A stretch of DNA of 64,000 bases from Candidatus Zhuqueibacterota bacterium (GTDB taxonomy: Bacteria; Zhuqueibacterota; Zhuqueibacteria; Residuimicrobiales; Krinioviventaceae). Where the stretch lies: the NCBI GenBank assembly GCA_016928775.1, contig JAFGKD010000133.1, forward strand, positions 21,367 to 85,366, written 5' to 3'. Numbering within the stretch: position 1 is the stretch's first letter; every line of letters begins with the position of its first letter. A program made the position numbers and the translations under genes. Below are positions 45,291 through 56,400 of the stretch, in pieces. The notes below the pieces were generated by a model. That model searched no databases. It saw only the letters and a program-made list of their open reading frames with translations, and was not told the DNA's origin.

Positions 45291-46613
45291 ATGAGCAAGA
45301 AAATCTCAGCAGTTTTTTTTGTCATTGCTGCATTTGTTTTTACATCATCTGAGGTTATTGCCCAGGAGGAGGAAAACAAGCCAACCTTTGGCATTGGCTT
45401 GAACGCCGGTTTGCAAATGCCAGATTGTGATATCCAGCCTGCGGGTGTCGCTCTGGCAGGTGAAGGTTTTATGAGGTTCCTGCTGAGCGACCGCGTGAAC
45501 ATTCAACTGGGACTTGGCTATGGTGAATTAAGCGATGGCTTTAGCAAGCGAACATTTCACACAACTATTTACAATGCTGACTTGAAAGGGAATATTTATC
45601 TCAAAAAAACCGGCGCTTTCCGGCCATATGCCAGTCTGGGATTTGGCGCCATCAATTATACCTATAACAAGGACAGACTTGAGGCTGTCGAAGGCGATAT
45701 CGGTCTATCAGGTAAAGCGTTATGGGATGTGGCTTTTATTTTTGGCGGCGGTATTGATCTGATGCTCTCCGAAAAAGTCGCCCTGAATGCCATGGGTGAC
45801 TATCGCCATACAACAACAGACGGATTGGACGGTGTGGTGCAAGGCAAGGCTCGGGATGGCTATTGGAATGCTCGCCTCGGACTTGTGTTCTTTACCGGCA
45901 AAAAGACCAAAGCGGTAGAAGAAGAGCTGATCGCTGAAGAAAGTGTCTCCGCGCAAGTGGAAGAGCCGCAAGCCGAAACCACGCCAGGTGAAGCAGACGA
46001 TGAGACGGCGGATATTCTTGCGCTCTTGATGGGAACACAGGTCGAAACCAAAGAGACCCCGGCCGCGGACGTAGCGGCAGCAGCCCAGGACACCTCCGAT
46101 CTGCAAAAGCGCGTCAGCAATTTGAAAACGCAAATTAGCGGCAAAGAAGAAGAAATTGCCACGTTGGAAGACGTAATATCATCCAGAGATGCCAGGATTT
46201 TTGAATTGCAACGGGAACTGGATCAGGTTGATAAATTCGCCGGAGATTTCTCATCTGCTTACAAAGAGGGCTTGCGATTGTATAGCATCAGGAAGCATGA
46301 CGAATCCATCAGCATTTTTAAAAGCCTGTTCAGCCGATATCCACAACATAAACTGGTGAGTAATTGTACCTACTGGCTTGGGGAGAATTATTTTCTCAAA
46401 GGTGATTACACATCAGCAATCGAAGCTTTTAATGCGGTTTTTGACTATGAATCTTCCTACAAGTTCGACGATGCCACACTTATGTTAGGTCGATGCTATC
46501 AAAAACTCGGCCAAAAGAATCAAGCTGTTTCGTATTTTGAGAAATTGATCACCCAGTATCCCGAAAGTGAATATGTACCCAAAGCCCAGCAGTGGCTCGG
46601 TCGATTGCGTTAA
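45291..46613 (+). CDS. outer-membrane beta-barrel plus coiled-coil plus YbgF/CpoB-like TPR fusion protein
   Basis: Signal peptide; OmpA-like barrel strands in N-terminal half; coiled coil (LQKRVSNLKTQISGKEEEIATLEDVI); C-terminal TPR repeats. Confidence 0.8.
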   Translation: MSKKISAVFFVIAAFVFTSSEVIAQEEENKPTFGIGLNAGLQMPDCDIQPAGVALAGEGFMRFLLSDRVNIQLGLGYGELSDGFSKRTFHTTIYNADLKGNIYLKKTGAFRPYASLGFGAINYTYNKDRLEAVEGDIGLSGKALWDVAFIFGGGIDLMLSEKVALNAMGDYRHTTTDGLDGVVQGKARDGYWNARLGLVFFTGKKTKAVEEELIAEESVSAQVEEPQAETTPGEADDETADILALLMGTQVETKETPAADVAAAAQDTSDLQKRVSNLKTQISGKEEEIATLEDVISSRDARIFELQRELDQVDKFAGDFSSAYKEGLRLYSIRKHDESISIFKSLFSRYPQHKLVSNCTYWLGENYFLKGDYTSAIEAFNAVFDYESSYKFDDATLMLGRCYQKLGQKNQAVSYFEKLITQYPESEYVPKAQQWLGRLR

Positions 46614-46628
46614 GAGATTTCTGAATAG

Positions 46629-46659
46629 AAAAAGCCGCCCATATGAGCGGCTTTTTTTT
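46629..46659. terminator. bidirectional rho-independent terminator
   Basis: AAAAAGCCGC (46629-46638) / GCGGCTTTTT (46647-46656) between convergent genes ending at 46613 (+) and 46693 (-). Confidence 0.88.
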
Positions 46660-46692
46660 ACATAATTGCCTGATACCGCTTTTTTGTTTGAC

Positions 46693-48822
46693 CTATTTTT
46701 GGGCTAAATCATGTACGCCATCCCAATCCGCTGCCGGGGGATTTTCCAAAAAGTCCAAACAGCGAACAGTATAGAGGAGTGATGGCCCATCTGCAGGATA
46801 ATGTCGCAGAATACGTCGAAATGTCTTGAGTGCTTCACCCCAGCGGTGAGTGCGATACATCGCCAGGGCTTCCTTAAATGTTTCTAAAATCAATTCTTCT
46901 TCTATTTTGGGCAGCGGTTCGACTGAGCGCAGCTCGTATACTCGCACCGGCTTGTGGATCCCCACCACCCGAACATAATCGATTTCACGAGCAACAAATT
47001 TATCTTTTATATAATTGTATGTATTATCGCTTATCAAGATAGATGTTTGGTATACCTTGTTCGCCCCCTCAAGGCGAGCACCCAGGTTTATCTCGTTGCC
47101 GATCACAGTATAATCAAAGATTTGTTCGGAGCCTAAATTACCAACAAGGGCATTGCCGGAATTGATACCGATTCCAATATCAAAATTTTCAGCGTTTTCA
47201 GCTTTCCATTGCTTTTGCATATGCCGAAGACGTTGTATCATTTCAAGCGCCGCGATACAGGCGCGCTCGGCATGATCCGCAAAATAGTAGGGGGCGCCAA
47301 AAAGCGCCATAATTTCATCGCCGACAAATTTGTCCAATGTGCCACTGTTCGTGAAAATAATATCAACCATTTGGCTGAGATAATCAGACAGGCGATTGAC
47401 GACAAATTCCGGCTCGTGTTTTTCTGAAAAGCTCGAAAACTTGCGAATATCAGAAAATAGCACAGTCAGCTCGCGACGCTCGCCACCAAATTCAGGAAGT
47501 CGGCCGGAATCGATCATTTTGGTCACAATCGCAGGTGACATGTAATGTTGAAATATTCGTCGAATGCGAAATTTTTCTCGTCTTTCGGTGAAAATGTTAT
47601 AGATGAGCCCACTCACGTAACAAAGCAAAATCCCCAGCAAAGGCGTCGTGACATCTACAATCACGCCGCGATGCGAAAAAGCCAAATAACCTCCGAGATT
47701 CAGCAGCACAATCTCCACCACAATCAAGAGCGTAGCATGCAGGGGCTTTAAATAGATGATGCTCGTTGTCGCCAGCAGGATAAATAAAACGAGAATGATA
47801 AAATCAACAAAGGGATCAATTTTTTGAATAAAATCGCCACGCATGATGGTGCTCAAGGCATGCGCATGTGTTTCGACTCCGGCCATTTTTACATGTTCGC
47901 CTTTATAGGAAAAAAATGGCGTAAATTTTTTATCATGCAATTCTTCAGCCATAGCTCCTATAAACACAATTTTGTCCTTGAATGTCTGAAGCTCGAGATG
48001 ATTTTCAAAGACATCCGTATCTTCCTGATCAACAAGGTCAAAATTCGCATCATCGAGGATATTGGCGTAGGAATAGGTTCGAAAAGCCTCACCCGGCGGA
48101 CCACTATAATTGATCATCATCGTATTCGCTTCAATTTTCGGAATGCGACGTTCTCCCAAAATAAACTCGTCGCCGGTGCGGTTTGCTTCGACGGGGATCG
48201 TCGGTCGCGCAATTAATTTATAGGCTTCGATGGCGAGCGGATAATATACTTGCGATTCGTGCTGCAGGAATAAAAAGTATTGCCGCAAGAATCCATCTCT
48301 GTCTTCAAATGAATTCACGATTCCCCATCCCCAGGCCACGGAATCATCCAGAAAAAAGGTGTTCGGTTTCAATAGCAGTTCCTGTTGCACGCCATATCGA
48401 CCCGCCTCATAAGCAATTTTGCCGGCCAAGATTACATTTCCGGCTTGCTTGATCGCATCTCTAAAATCAAAATCATCTTCGGTGATCAGTGTGCTGGTTT
48501 CAATGAATTCAATATCAAAAATGATGGCGCGCGCCCCGGCTTGCGTTAAATTGCGAACCAGCTTGGCATGATAACTCCTGGGGAATGGCCAATCTTCCGG
48601 CAGACTCTGCAGGGATTCATCATCGACACCCACAATAACGATTGTCGTGTCTTGCGGCTGAATCGGACCGCGCAACGCATAAAACGAATCGATTGTTTTT
48701 AGCTTTATCGATTCGACAATTGAAAAAATATTGAATGCTCGAGCAAAAAAAAGTGAACCGACGATGATGAGCGCGGCAACAAGTTGTTTGACAGGCAGTT
48801 GTGGAATATTTTTTTTCATCAT
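46693..48822 (-). CDS. CHASE2-domain adenylate/guanylate cyclase
   Basis: CHASE2-like sensor (IVIVGVDDESLQSLPEDWPFPRSYHAKLVRNLTQAGARAIIFDIEF), TM segments, class III cyclase (ELTVLFSDIRKFSSFSE...DKFVGDEIMALFGAP...GIGINSGNALVGNLGSEQIFDYTVIGNEINLGARLE). Confidence 0.93.
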   Translation of the reverse strand: MMKKNIPQLPVKQLVAALIIVGSLFFARAFNIFSIVESIKLKTIDSFYALRGPIQPQDTTIVIVGVDDESLQSLPEDWPFPRSYHAKLVRNLTQAGARAIIFDIEFIETSTLITEDDFDFRDAIKQAGNVILAGKIAYEAGRYGVQQELLLKPNTFFLDDSVAWGWGIVNSFEDRDGFLRQYFLFLQHESQVYYPLAIEAYKLIARPTIPVEANRTGDEFILGERRIPKIEANTMMINYSGPPGEAFRTYSYANILDDANFDLVDQEDTDVFENHLELQTFKDKIVFIGAMAEELHDKKFTPFFSYKGEHVKMAGVETHAHALSTIMRGDFIQKIDPFVDFIILVLFILLATTSIIYLKPLHATLLIVVEIVLLNLGGYLAFSHRGVIVDVTTPLLGILLCYVSGLIYNIFTERREKFRIRRIFQHYMSPAIVTKMIDSGRLPEFGGERRELTVLFSDIRKFSSFSEKHEPEFVVNRLSDYLSQMVDIIFTNSGTLDKFVGDEIMALFGAPYYFADHAERACIAALEMIQRLRHMQKQWKAENAENFDIGIGINSGNALVGNLGSEQIFDYTVIGNEINLGARLEGANKVYQTSILISDNTYNYIKDKFVAREIDYVRVVGIHKPVRVYELRSVEPLPKIEEELILETFKEALAMYRTHRWGEALKTFRRILRHYPADGPSLLYTVRCLDFLENPPAADWDGVHDLAQK

Positions 48823-51243
48823 TTAGAACAGCTTTTCATATCGCAATCGCAGAATAACGTCCCGGTAAGAAGTCATCAATGTCGCATTGCCGGATAAAGA
48901 GATAACATACGTTTCCAGAGTAACGGTTTGTCGTGCTGGCAAATTGAGTATCCCGCCGGCGCGCACGTGATTTCTCGTTACATCTGACAAATAGATGAAG
49001 CCATTGGATTTTGTATAGCGAAATTCAGCAAAAGTGGAGAGCAATTTTTTGAAAAATTTGTATTCGCCAAAAAGGCTTATGGCCTGGTAGCGAAAATCCG
49101 ACAGCCCGTTGCCGATGACATTTTTATTTGTCGAGAAACTGAGAGTGGTTCGCAGTGGAAAGTCATAGGTTGATGACCAGGTGAACATATTCACATTTGA
49201 CGTCATTTCGTGCAAGCCATCATTTGGCAGACGCGTCTCGGAAAAGCGGTCATCTTTGATTGCTGTGATATAGGCGACGGTAAAATAGTGATCCGCATTG
49301 ACAAATCGAACCTGATAACCCAGTTGGATGTTGATGTCGCGCTGCCGCGAATCCTCGCGCATGTCCGTCGTATCAATTTCAGTCTGACCATTTGTTTCAT
49401 ACTCACTGATTCCAAGATCTGATATGCCATTAATTCGACTGTAATTTCGAAAGCTGACCGAAACGTTTGGCAAACCTTTCCCCGGATAATAGGAAAGTGT
49501 CGCATCAAATGTGGTTAAATCGAGAGACGGTTTTTTGTCGCTTTGGGATATATTATCCGCATAGCGTTCAAGTCCCAGCGTAAAATAGAGCTTGTTTTGC
49601 AAGAGTCGAACCCGATCGGATAAATAAAATCCACGTATATCTTTGCGAAGCCACGAATTGGCGAGAGAGTAATAGTCGGAGCCGATTTTTTTATAGCCAA
49701 AGCGCACCAGGTTTCGAAAGTAATTTAATTTGAGGTCAACCGCATAAGCAAAAGAGGTCAATTCCAGCGGATTGAGTGGCACGGTGGTGTCGTTGATGAC
49801 CAGCAGGCTTTGAAAATGACTCGGATCAATCGGTACATTCACCGAGCCGGAAAAAATATTTTGAACTTGTCTTTTGGATAAAACACCCGTGCTGGTGTCC
49901 AAAGTCAGCATGCTTTGAGCAGCATACGCGCGCAGCTCGGCGCGTCCTTTGTCCAGAGATATCAGCACGTCCGGTCCGATAACGATGTTGTCTCTGGGAC
50001 GTACGCCATAAGTGATGGAATTTATATCGTCTTTGATCTTCAGGACACTCAAACCGGCTTTGACATGTTGTCCAAAATTGAGACTGGGGCGAATACCGAA
50101 CAAATTTTGTTCAAACGTGCCGCTTTTTGTCGTGATGAGCGTATCCCCGCTGAGCACGGCCTGACCTTCGACGGCGCGATAGGTTTGGCCAAATACAGCT
50201 TCGATTTTAAATGTGCCAACACTGAGGCCACCGGCAAAACCGCGCACCCGTTTTCCCCACATCATCAGGTCGTTATAGCGGGGGTAGACATCACCAACTT
50301 CGAAATTAAAATGTTTGTGTTCGACAGCGAGGGAAAAGCGGTCTCGCGGTTGAAGGGATGCATGTTCAAGGGAGGTCAAAAAAATTCGCCCGCGGACATT
50401 GAGCGATCCATACTGACCCAGAAACTCGGCACCCCCCATGGCGAATGATTCATTTTGATTATAGATTTCCTCATAACGACCTTCAGTGAAGACACGTCCG
50501 GTTAGCGCAGAGCGAGGCCCTGTTCGCCGGTGCGGTTCCTGGACGTAAAAAAAAAGTTGCACCGGCGCCAGCCTTTGGCCGGTTTTGTCAATGCCTGTAA
50601 CAATCAGACGATGCGATCCCGGTGCCAGATGTTGGGGTTCATAGGAAATGACATAGTCTGATTTCACTGCAAACGGGGTGACATTGCGACCATTTAATGA
50701 TAGTGTGACTGAATCGGCTTGTACGACATCCGGAGAGATCGCCACGGCGATCAAAACAGGTCCTTGCTCAAATATCTGATCCGGCTCCGGCGTTAAAATC
50801 TGCAATGGCGCATTTTTTTCAGCACTGGTCTTTGCTTGTTCCAACGGTGTCGTTGAAGCGGGTACAATGAGAATCTCTTCCGGTACAATCTGCCCGGTGT
50901 GTTCCGGAAAGGTCAATAATCTGTCATCCTGGAGCTGAAATGCGAGAAAATATTGCAGATGTTGCCCCTGAACATCCGAACCGGGAATGAGTGCGTACCA
51001 TTCTTCACCTGATTCGTGCAAAAATACATATTTGTATTTTTCTTCTTTCGATTCTCGATAAAACAGGCGCGCGAGATGCACGGATGTTTGTAAACCCTCG
51101 ATGCTACAAGAGATGACCAGGTCTGTGCCCGCTTGTGCTTTTTCGGGTGGATTATGAAGAATATATTCCTGGGCAACAAGGGGCATGGCGAAAAGAATGA
51201 ACACGCCAATCAGGCAGATACAACAGTGTTTTTTTGTTTTCAA
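48823..51243 (-). CDS. large secreted/outer-membrane beta-barrel-like protein with Ig-like N-terminus
   Basis: Signal peptide; barrel-like strands in C-terminal half ending in Phe (LRLRYEKLF); directly upstream of the cyclase gene. Confidence 0.65.
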   Translation of the reverse strand: MKTKKHCCICLIGVFILFAMPLVAQEYILHNPPEKAQAGTDLVISCSIEGLQTSVHLARLFYRESKEEKYKYVFLHESGEEWYALIPGSDVQGQHLQYFLAFQLQDDRLLTFPEHTGQIVPEEILIVPASTTPLEQAKTSAEKNAPLQILTPEPDQIFEQGPVLIAVAISPDVVQADSVTLSLNGRNVTPFAVKSDYVISYEPQHLAPGSHRLIVTGIDKTGQRLAPVQLFFYVQEPHRRTGPRSALTGRVFTEGRYEEIYNQNESFAMGGAEFLGQYGSLNVRGRIFLTSLEHASLQPRDRFSLAVEHKHFNFEVGDVYPRYNDLMMWGKRVRGFAGGLSVGTFKIEAVFGQTYRAVEGQAVLSGDTLITTKSGTFEQNLFGIRPSLNFGQHVKAGLSVLKIKDDINSITYGVRPRDNIVIGPDVLISLDKGRAELRAYAAQSMLTLDTSTGVLSKRQVQNIFSGSVNVPIDPSHFQSLLVINDTTVPLNPLELTSFAYAVDLKLNYFRNLVRFGYKKIGSDYYSLANSWLRKDIRGFYLSDRVRLLQNKLYFTLGLERYADNISQSDKKPSLDLTTFDATLSYYPGKGLPNVSVSFRNYSRINGISDLGISEYETNGQTEIDTTDMREDSRQRDINIQLGYQVRFVNADHYFTVAYITAIKDDRFSETRLPNDGLHEMTSNVNMFTWSSTYDFPLRTTLSFSTNKNVIGNGLSDFRYQAISLFGEYKFFKKLLSTFAEFRYTKSNGFIYLSDVTRNHVRAGGILNLPARQTVTLETYVISLSGNATLMTSYRDVILRLRYEKLF

Positions 51244-51255
51244 AACATGTTGCTC

Positions 51256-51927
51256 CTATTCTTGATATTTTAATCTTAATTTTTTCCTGACTCCATTTGC
51301 GTCCTCGAATTCAATATCAAGCGTATCAGCCGTATCATCTGTTTCCGCCCACGGCGTAAAGCCGCGGGTATCCGCCAGGATTGGCGCTTTATCCTTTTCT
51401 ATCGTAGCGGTTTTGCCCGCCGTCACCAGGACGCTGTCCACTTTATTGTACAGAACAACCAGACCGGATATGCCGATAATCGTCGTTTTGCCGCTCACAT
51501 CAACGTCACCGTAAAACTCCGTACCACGAACCGCAGCCACACCGGACGGTGTCACCATCTTGTAGCCAGCGCCCTTGGGATTTATTTTCGACCATATCTG
51601 GCCAAGTGTCATCAACAGTGTTTTTTTAATGCCCTTTTGGTCACGTTCCCCGTTCAGTTGAATCTGCGATTGGGAGCGAATTTTCACCATACTTTTGTCG
51701 TCGGTGAAAACAAAAGCCACGAGAGCATCTTTTTCAGTTTTTATAAAATCGCCGCTATGAAGCCGCCGCCCGTTTTTCAGCGTTTGCCAGTCACCGTCAC
51801 CTGATTTTACTTGTGCAACACCCTGCACCTTGATGACGAGAGCAATTTCTTTGGCGGCTTGTGCCATTCCCTGATAAATCAATCCGTATAAAAGCAGGAA
51901 CAAAAAGAGGTACACGTTCTTTTTCAT
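51256..51927 (-). CDS. FecR-domain secreted protein
   Basis: VQGVAQVKSGDGDWQTLKNGRRLHSGDFIKTEKDALVAFVFTDDKSMVKIRSQSQIQL...MVTPSGVAAVRGTEF. Confidence 0.88.
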   Translation of the reverse strand: MKKNVYLFLFLLLYGLIYQGMAQAAKEIALVIKVQGVAQVKSGDGDWQTLKNGRRLHSGDFIKTEKDALVAFVFTDDKSMVKIRSQSQIQLNGERDQKGIKKTLLMTLGQIWSKINPKGAGYKMVTPSGVAAVRGTEFYGDVDVSGKTTIIGISGLVVLYNKVDSVLVTAGKTATIEKDKAPILADTRGFTPWAETDDTADTLDIEFEDANGVRKKLRLKYQE

Positions 51928-51960
51928 TGTTCAAATCCTCAAATTGAGTCGGCGATTCTA

Positions 51961-53094
51961 TCATTCAACCGTTTTATCCAACAATTCGATGTCGCCGTTC
52001 ACTATTTTCGACAATAAATTTATAATGTCCTCATCACCAAGCACGACACCGTTTTTTGTCACCGTCTCGGTTGGAATGAAACCGTTCAAATCGCCGCCCG
52101 GGGTGAGAAGCGAGCTGTCAAGTTCACGGACGAGGTTGAGTATTTGCTGTTGCAGGGGTGTGAGCCTTTGCGTCGGATCACTGCCGACGATGCGAAACTT
52201 CCAGATTTCACTTGGTATTTCCAGCGGTTCGCCGGAGGATTTGACCAGGCCAATGAGTTGCCAATAATAGGTCTTGCCCTCTTCCAGGAGTCGAGCGCCG
52301 GCAACAGGATACTGATAAAGTGTTGATGGAATTCTTTCACCTTGCGGCACATCAGCAAGACTCTCATTTTGCTCAACCATGAGCGTGTGCTCAAATACGA
52401 CGTGTTGTTGCATGATTTCTTCCGGACTCAAATCATCCTGTGCATCAGGTAGCCGTTCGCTGACAATCAACTTAAAGACACTGATATCGGATTCCCATCG
52501 AAAGAGGGGATAGGGCGTGTAGATCAATCCCTCCTGGGCGGCATTGGCGACGACACCGGGGGAAATTAAATCCAGGGTATTTGGATTTGTCAGGACAAAT
52601 CTGATTTCAGCAGTCGCCGGGCTCATGGCGCCATCCATCTCGTACAGAAAGAAACGGAATATATAAGAGTCCGCCGGGAGTCGGCCTGTGGATAACAGAA
52701 AGGAAGACAGCTCATTTCCGGCAGCTTCAATTTGATAATTTTGTAACCTGAATCTGTGCGCCTCGCCAAACAGGTTCTGATTGGTTATGGTGATCTGGGG
52801 TTTACCCATCTCTTCAACGATAAAACTTTTCGTACGTCCGCTGGCAATCAATCCCTGGTTAGCAGCCACGATCTGAATCTCCAATTCACATTCTCGAGGT
52901 TCAGTCGTTGTATTTTGTATGTCAAGTCTAAAGAGTACAGTCGCACTGGTGCCCCGCCCGGCAAAATTAAAATCGCTGAGCATAAATGTCTGAACATCTG
53001 ACGACTGCGGGGTTGCCGTTATGGTCACGTTGGCGGCGGATAAAGCTACTGCTAGCAGCAGAATGAACGAAAAGAACAAGTTTTGTATTTTCAC
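51961..53094 (-). CDS. secreted hypothetical protein
   Basis: Signal peptide from GTG start at 53094 (VKIQNLFFSFILLLAVALSAA) with GGAGG upstream; beta-rich body. Confidence 0.7.
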   Translation of the reverse strand: MKIQNLFFSFILLLAVALSAANVTITATPQSSDVQTFMLSDFNFAGRGTSATVLFRLDIQNTTTEPRECELEIQIVAANQGLIASGRTKSFIVEEMGKPQITITNQNLFGEAHRFRLQNYQIEAAGNELSSFLLSTGRLPADSYIFRFFLYEMDGAMSPATAEIRFVLTNPNTLDLISPGVVANAAQEGLIYTPYPLFRWESDISVFKLIVSERLPDAQDDLSPEEIMQQHVVFEHTLMVEQNESLADVPQGERIPSTLYQYPVAGARLLEEGKTYYWQLIGLVKSSGEPLEIPSEIWKFRIVGSDPTQRLTPLQQQILNLVRELDSSLLTPGGDLNGFIPTETVTKNGVVLGDEDIINLLSKIVNGDIELLDKTVE

Positions 53095-53412
53095 AAGTAC
53101 CTCCACGCATGTTTGTTGGAGAGTAAACAAAAATAGTGCCACTATTGTGAGTCTTGATAGTTAAAAAACAGGGAGTTATCTCAACAGAATCGTTGTAATG
53201 GTGTTTGTTGAAGAATCATTTGTTTCATTATCTCACACTTGTTACATACGATTGTTTCCAGTTATCCTTTAAACGTTTCCTGATAAAACTTTATTTCACG
53301 CAAGCCAAGAAAATAGTTGCTTGTTTTTTAATACAAGATTTTTAAATTGAATTCAAAATACAGTAAGCAAAAAAATATTCCAGCAGCTCACCTTTATTGA
53401 AGGACAGGTGTT

Positions 53413-56400
53413 ATGAAAACTATTGTACAGATAATTTTTGCCCTTGCTCTGCTCCTTTATCTTTATCCTCAAACAGGGCAGACTGCGGACATCGCCGGCG
53501 AATTGAAAAAGTGGCATAAAATCACCCTGTCATTTACCGGGCCAAATACATCAGAGACAGCACAACCAAATCCTTTTCTGGATTATCGTCTTTCCGTCAC
53601 ATTTACCAACAACAGCAAAAACTACACAGTGCCGGGTTATTTTGCCGCCGACGGTGATGCTGCCAATTCATCCGCATCCTCCGGCAATGTCTGGCGTGTT
53701 CATTTTTGTCCCGATGCCCTCGGCACCTGGAATTATATTGTCTCTTTCAGGCAGGGTGAAAGTGTGGCCATTAGCGACGATCCCAATGCAGGTTCCCCGG
53801 TAACCAGCCTGGATGGCCACACCGGTTCATTTGAAATAGCGCCATCTGACAAGGTTGCACCAGACGTGCGCGCCAAAGGTCGACTGCAGTACATTGGCGA
53901 GCGTTATTTGCGCTTTGCCGAAACCGGCGAATACTTTTTGAAACAGGGCGCCGACGCACCGGAGAATTTTTTGGCGTACGAAGATTTTGACAACACACCA
54001 AATACCGGCAATCGACGTAAATCATGGCAACCGCATGCGCAGGATTGGCGTCAGGGTGATCCGTCCTGGCAAGGCGACAAAGGCACGGAAATCATCGGCG
54101 CTATCAACTACCTGGCGTCCGAAGAAATGAATGTCTTTTCTTTTTTGACGATGAACATCAATGGCGATGACCGAAATGTCTTTCCCTATATCAGTGACAA
54201 GCCGGCGGATCGTACCCGCTTTGATTGCTCCAAACTCGATCAATGGGAAATTGTGTTTGCACATGGCGAGAAAATGGGGATGTATCTGCATTTCAAAACC
54301 CAGGAAACCGAAAACGAGATGCTGCTCGATAACGGCGAAGTTGGCACGGAACGGTCTCTCTACTATCGCGAGTTGATCGCGCGGTTTGGCCACCACCTGG
54401 CGCTCAACTGGAACCTGGGTGAAGAAAATGGTGCTCTTGGTGACGTCAATCAAGGCACGGAACAACGACGAGCAATGGCGCAATATTTTTACGATCACGA
54501 TCCCTATCGTCATCATATCGTCATTCATAACGGCAAGGAACCGGATGATCTTTTGGGTGACGCCTCAAAGCTGACCGGGTATTCTTTGCAAACGAGTCAG
54601 CCTGATTTCAGCCGGGTGCACGGTGAAGTGGTGCGATGGATCAATAAATCTGTCGCTGCCGGAAAACCATGGGTGGTCGCCTGCGATGAACCCGGCGATG
54701 CCTCGCATGCTTTGGTGCCGGACAAAGACGATCCAACCCACGACAATGCGCGCCGTAACGGTTTGTGGGGTTGCCTGATTGGTGGCGGCGGAGGTAATGA
54801 ATGGTATTTTGGCTATCAACACGATCATTCGGATTTGACCTGTCAGGACTTTCGCAGCCGTGATTTGTGGTGGGATCAGTGCCGCACGGCCTTGCATTAT
54901 TTTCAGGATCGCGACATTCCTTTTTGGGAGATGGAACCGGGCGATGCCATGGTTTCCGGCGCCAAGAGCTGGTGTTTAGCCAAAACAGGCGGCCAGCTTG
55001 TGGTCTACGCCCCCCAAGGCGGCACGGTGAAGGTGAATCTGAGCGCCTGGCCGGAGACGTTATACACCGTCGAGTGGTTCGATCCGCGCACAGAAAAATC
55101 GACCGTTGGCAAGGCGGTGCAAGGGGGCGCTCCGGTAACCCTGAATCCACCAGCACCATTTGATACCGAGTTTGTTGCGTATTTTTTTCTTGCTGATGAT
55201 GATACACCGCCGACAGCGCCCACAAACCTGGGCCTGGAAGCACTCGGAGAAAGACAGATCAAGGTGACCTGGCAGGCAGCAACAGACGATGAAAGCGGCA
55301 TCGGTTCCTACCTCGTCTATAGGGATGGAATACTGGCCGGCGCAGTTGATCCGGAGGTGCTCGAATTCACAGACACAAAGGTGCGACCTTCTACAACGTA
55401 TCAGTACACCGTCACGGCTATAAACGGTTCCGGTGTTGAGGGGCCGGCAGTAGGACCCGCCTCCGTATCGACATGGGAGGATAGCACCGACCCCGAGCTT
55501 GTGGATATCAATGTTCGAACGAGTCGGGCACTTGAATTGTTTTTTTCCGAGGAGATGGAACAGACATCAGCGGAGAATGTTGCCAACTATTCAATTGATC
55601 ACACTGTTGAGATTAAACGAGCAACCCTGTCCGATGATTTGAAAATGGTCAGACTCGTTACAAGCGCGCATGAGGAAGGCGTGCTGTATACCATTACTGT
55701 TATGAACCTGCAGGATCTGGCGGGGCGGACTATTTCTTCCGAAGCACATTCTCTCTCCTACCAAATATCATCTGATCGTATGTGGTTTTTTGCCGAAGAT
55801 GCGGACCTGACAAACAATGCTGCGCTCAAACCGGTTGACGGTACACTGGGTAAACAGGCTGCCTGTTGCCCAACAGCGACCAGCGCTATCACGTTTACCG
55901 TAGATATAGAGAGTGAAGGTGAATGGTTTGCCTGGGGGCGATTTATGTTTATCGGCTCCGGCAACGATCCCAATTCCTTTTTCATTCAAGTGGATGACGG
56001 GGTGCAACAAAAATTCGGCAATAATAAGGATTATTTTAATACATGGCATTGGGACGGCGACGGGAATATCGAAAATGGAAACACGCAGTCTTTGAGTCTC
56101 GGGATATTGGGCGCCGGGGAGCATACCATCACCCTGAAATGTCGCGAGCCGCTTGACAATCCGGGCAGCGAGAATATCCTGATCGATATGCTGTATCTCA
56201 CCAAACAGGCTAACGATCAACCGACAGATGCCAATGCACCAAAAAGAACAGCGGCCAATTCAGACTCTGATCACGTGCCAGCTACATTTACTCTGTCCAA
56301 TTATCCCAATCCCTTCAATCCACGGACAAAGATACATTTTGCATTGCCGAAACAGTCGTTAGTAACGGTTGATGTATTCGATGTTCTCGGCAAAAAAATC

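Noticed and set aside
54022-55243. Minus-strand ORFs of 168 and 200 aa inside the DUF5060 gene
   Set aside because: Antisense shadows of a strongly coding gene; low-complexity Arg/Pro-rich translations.
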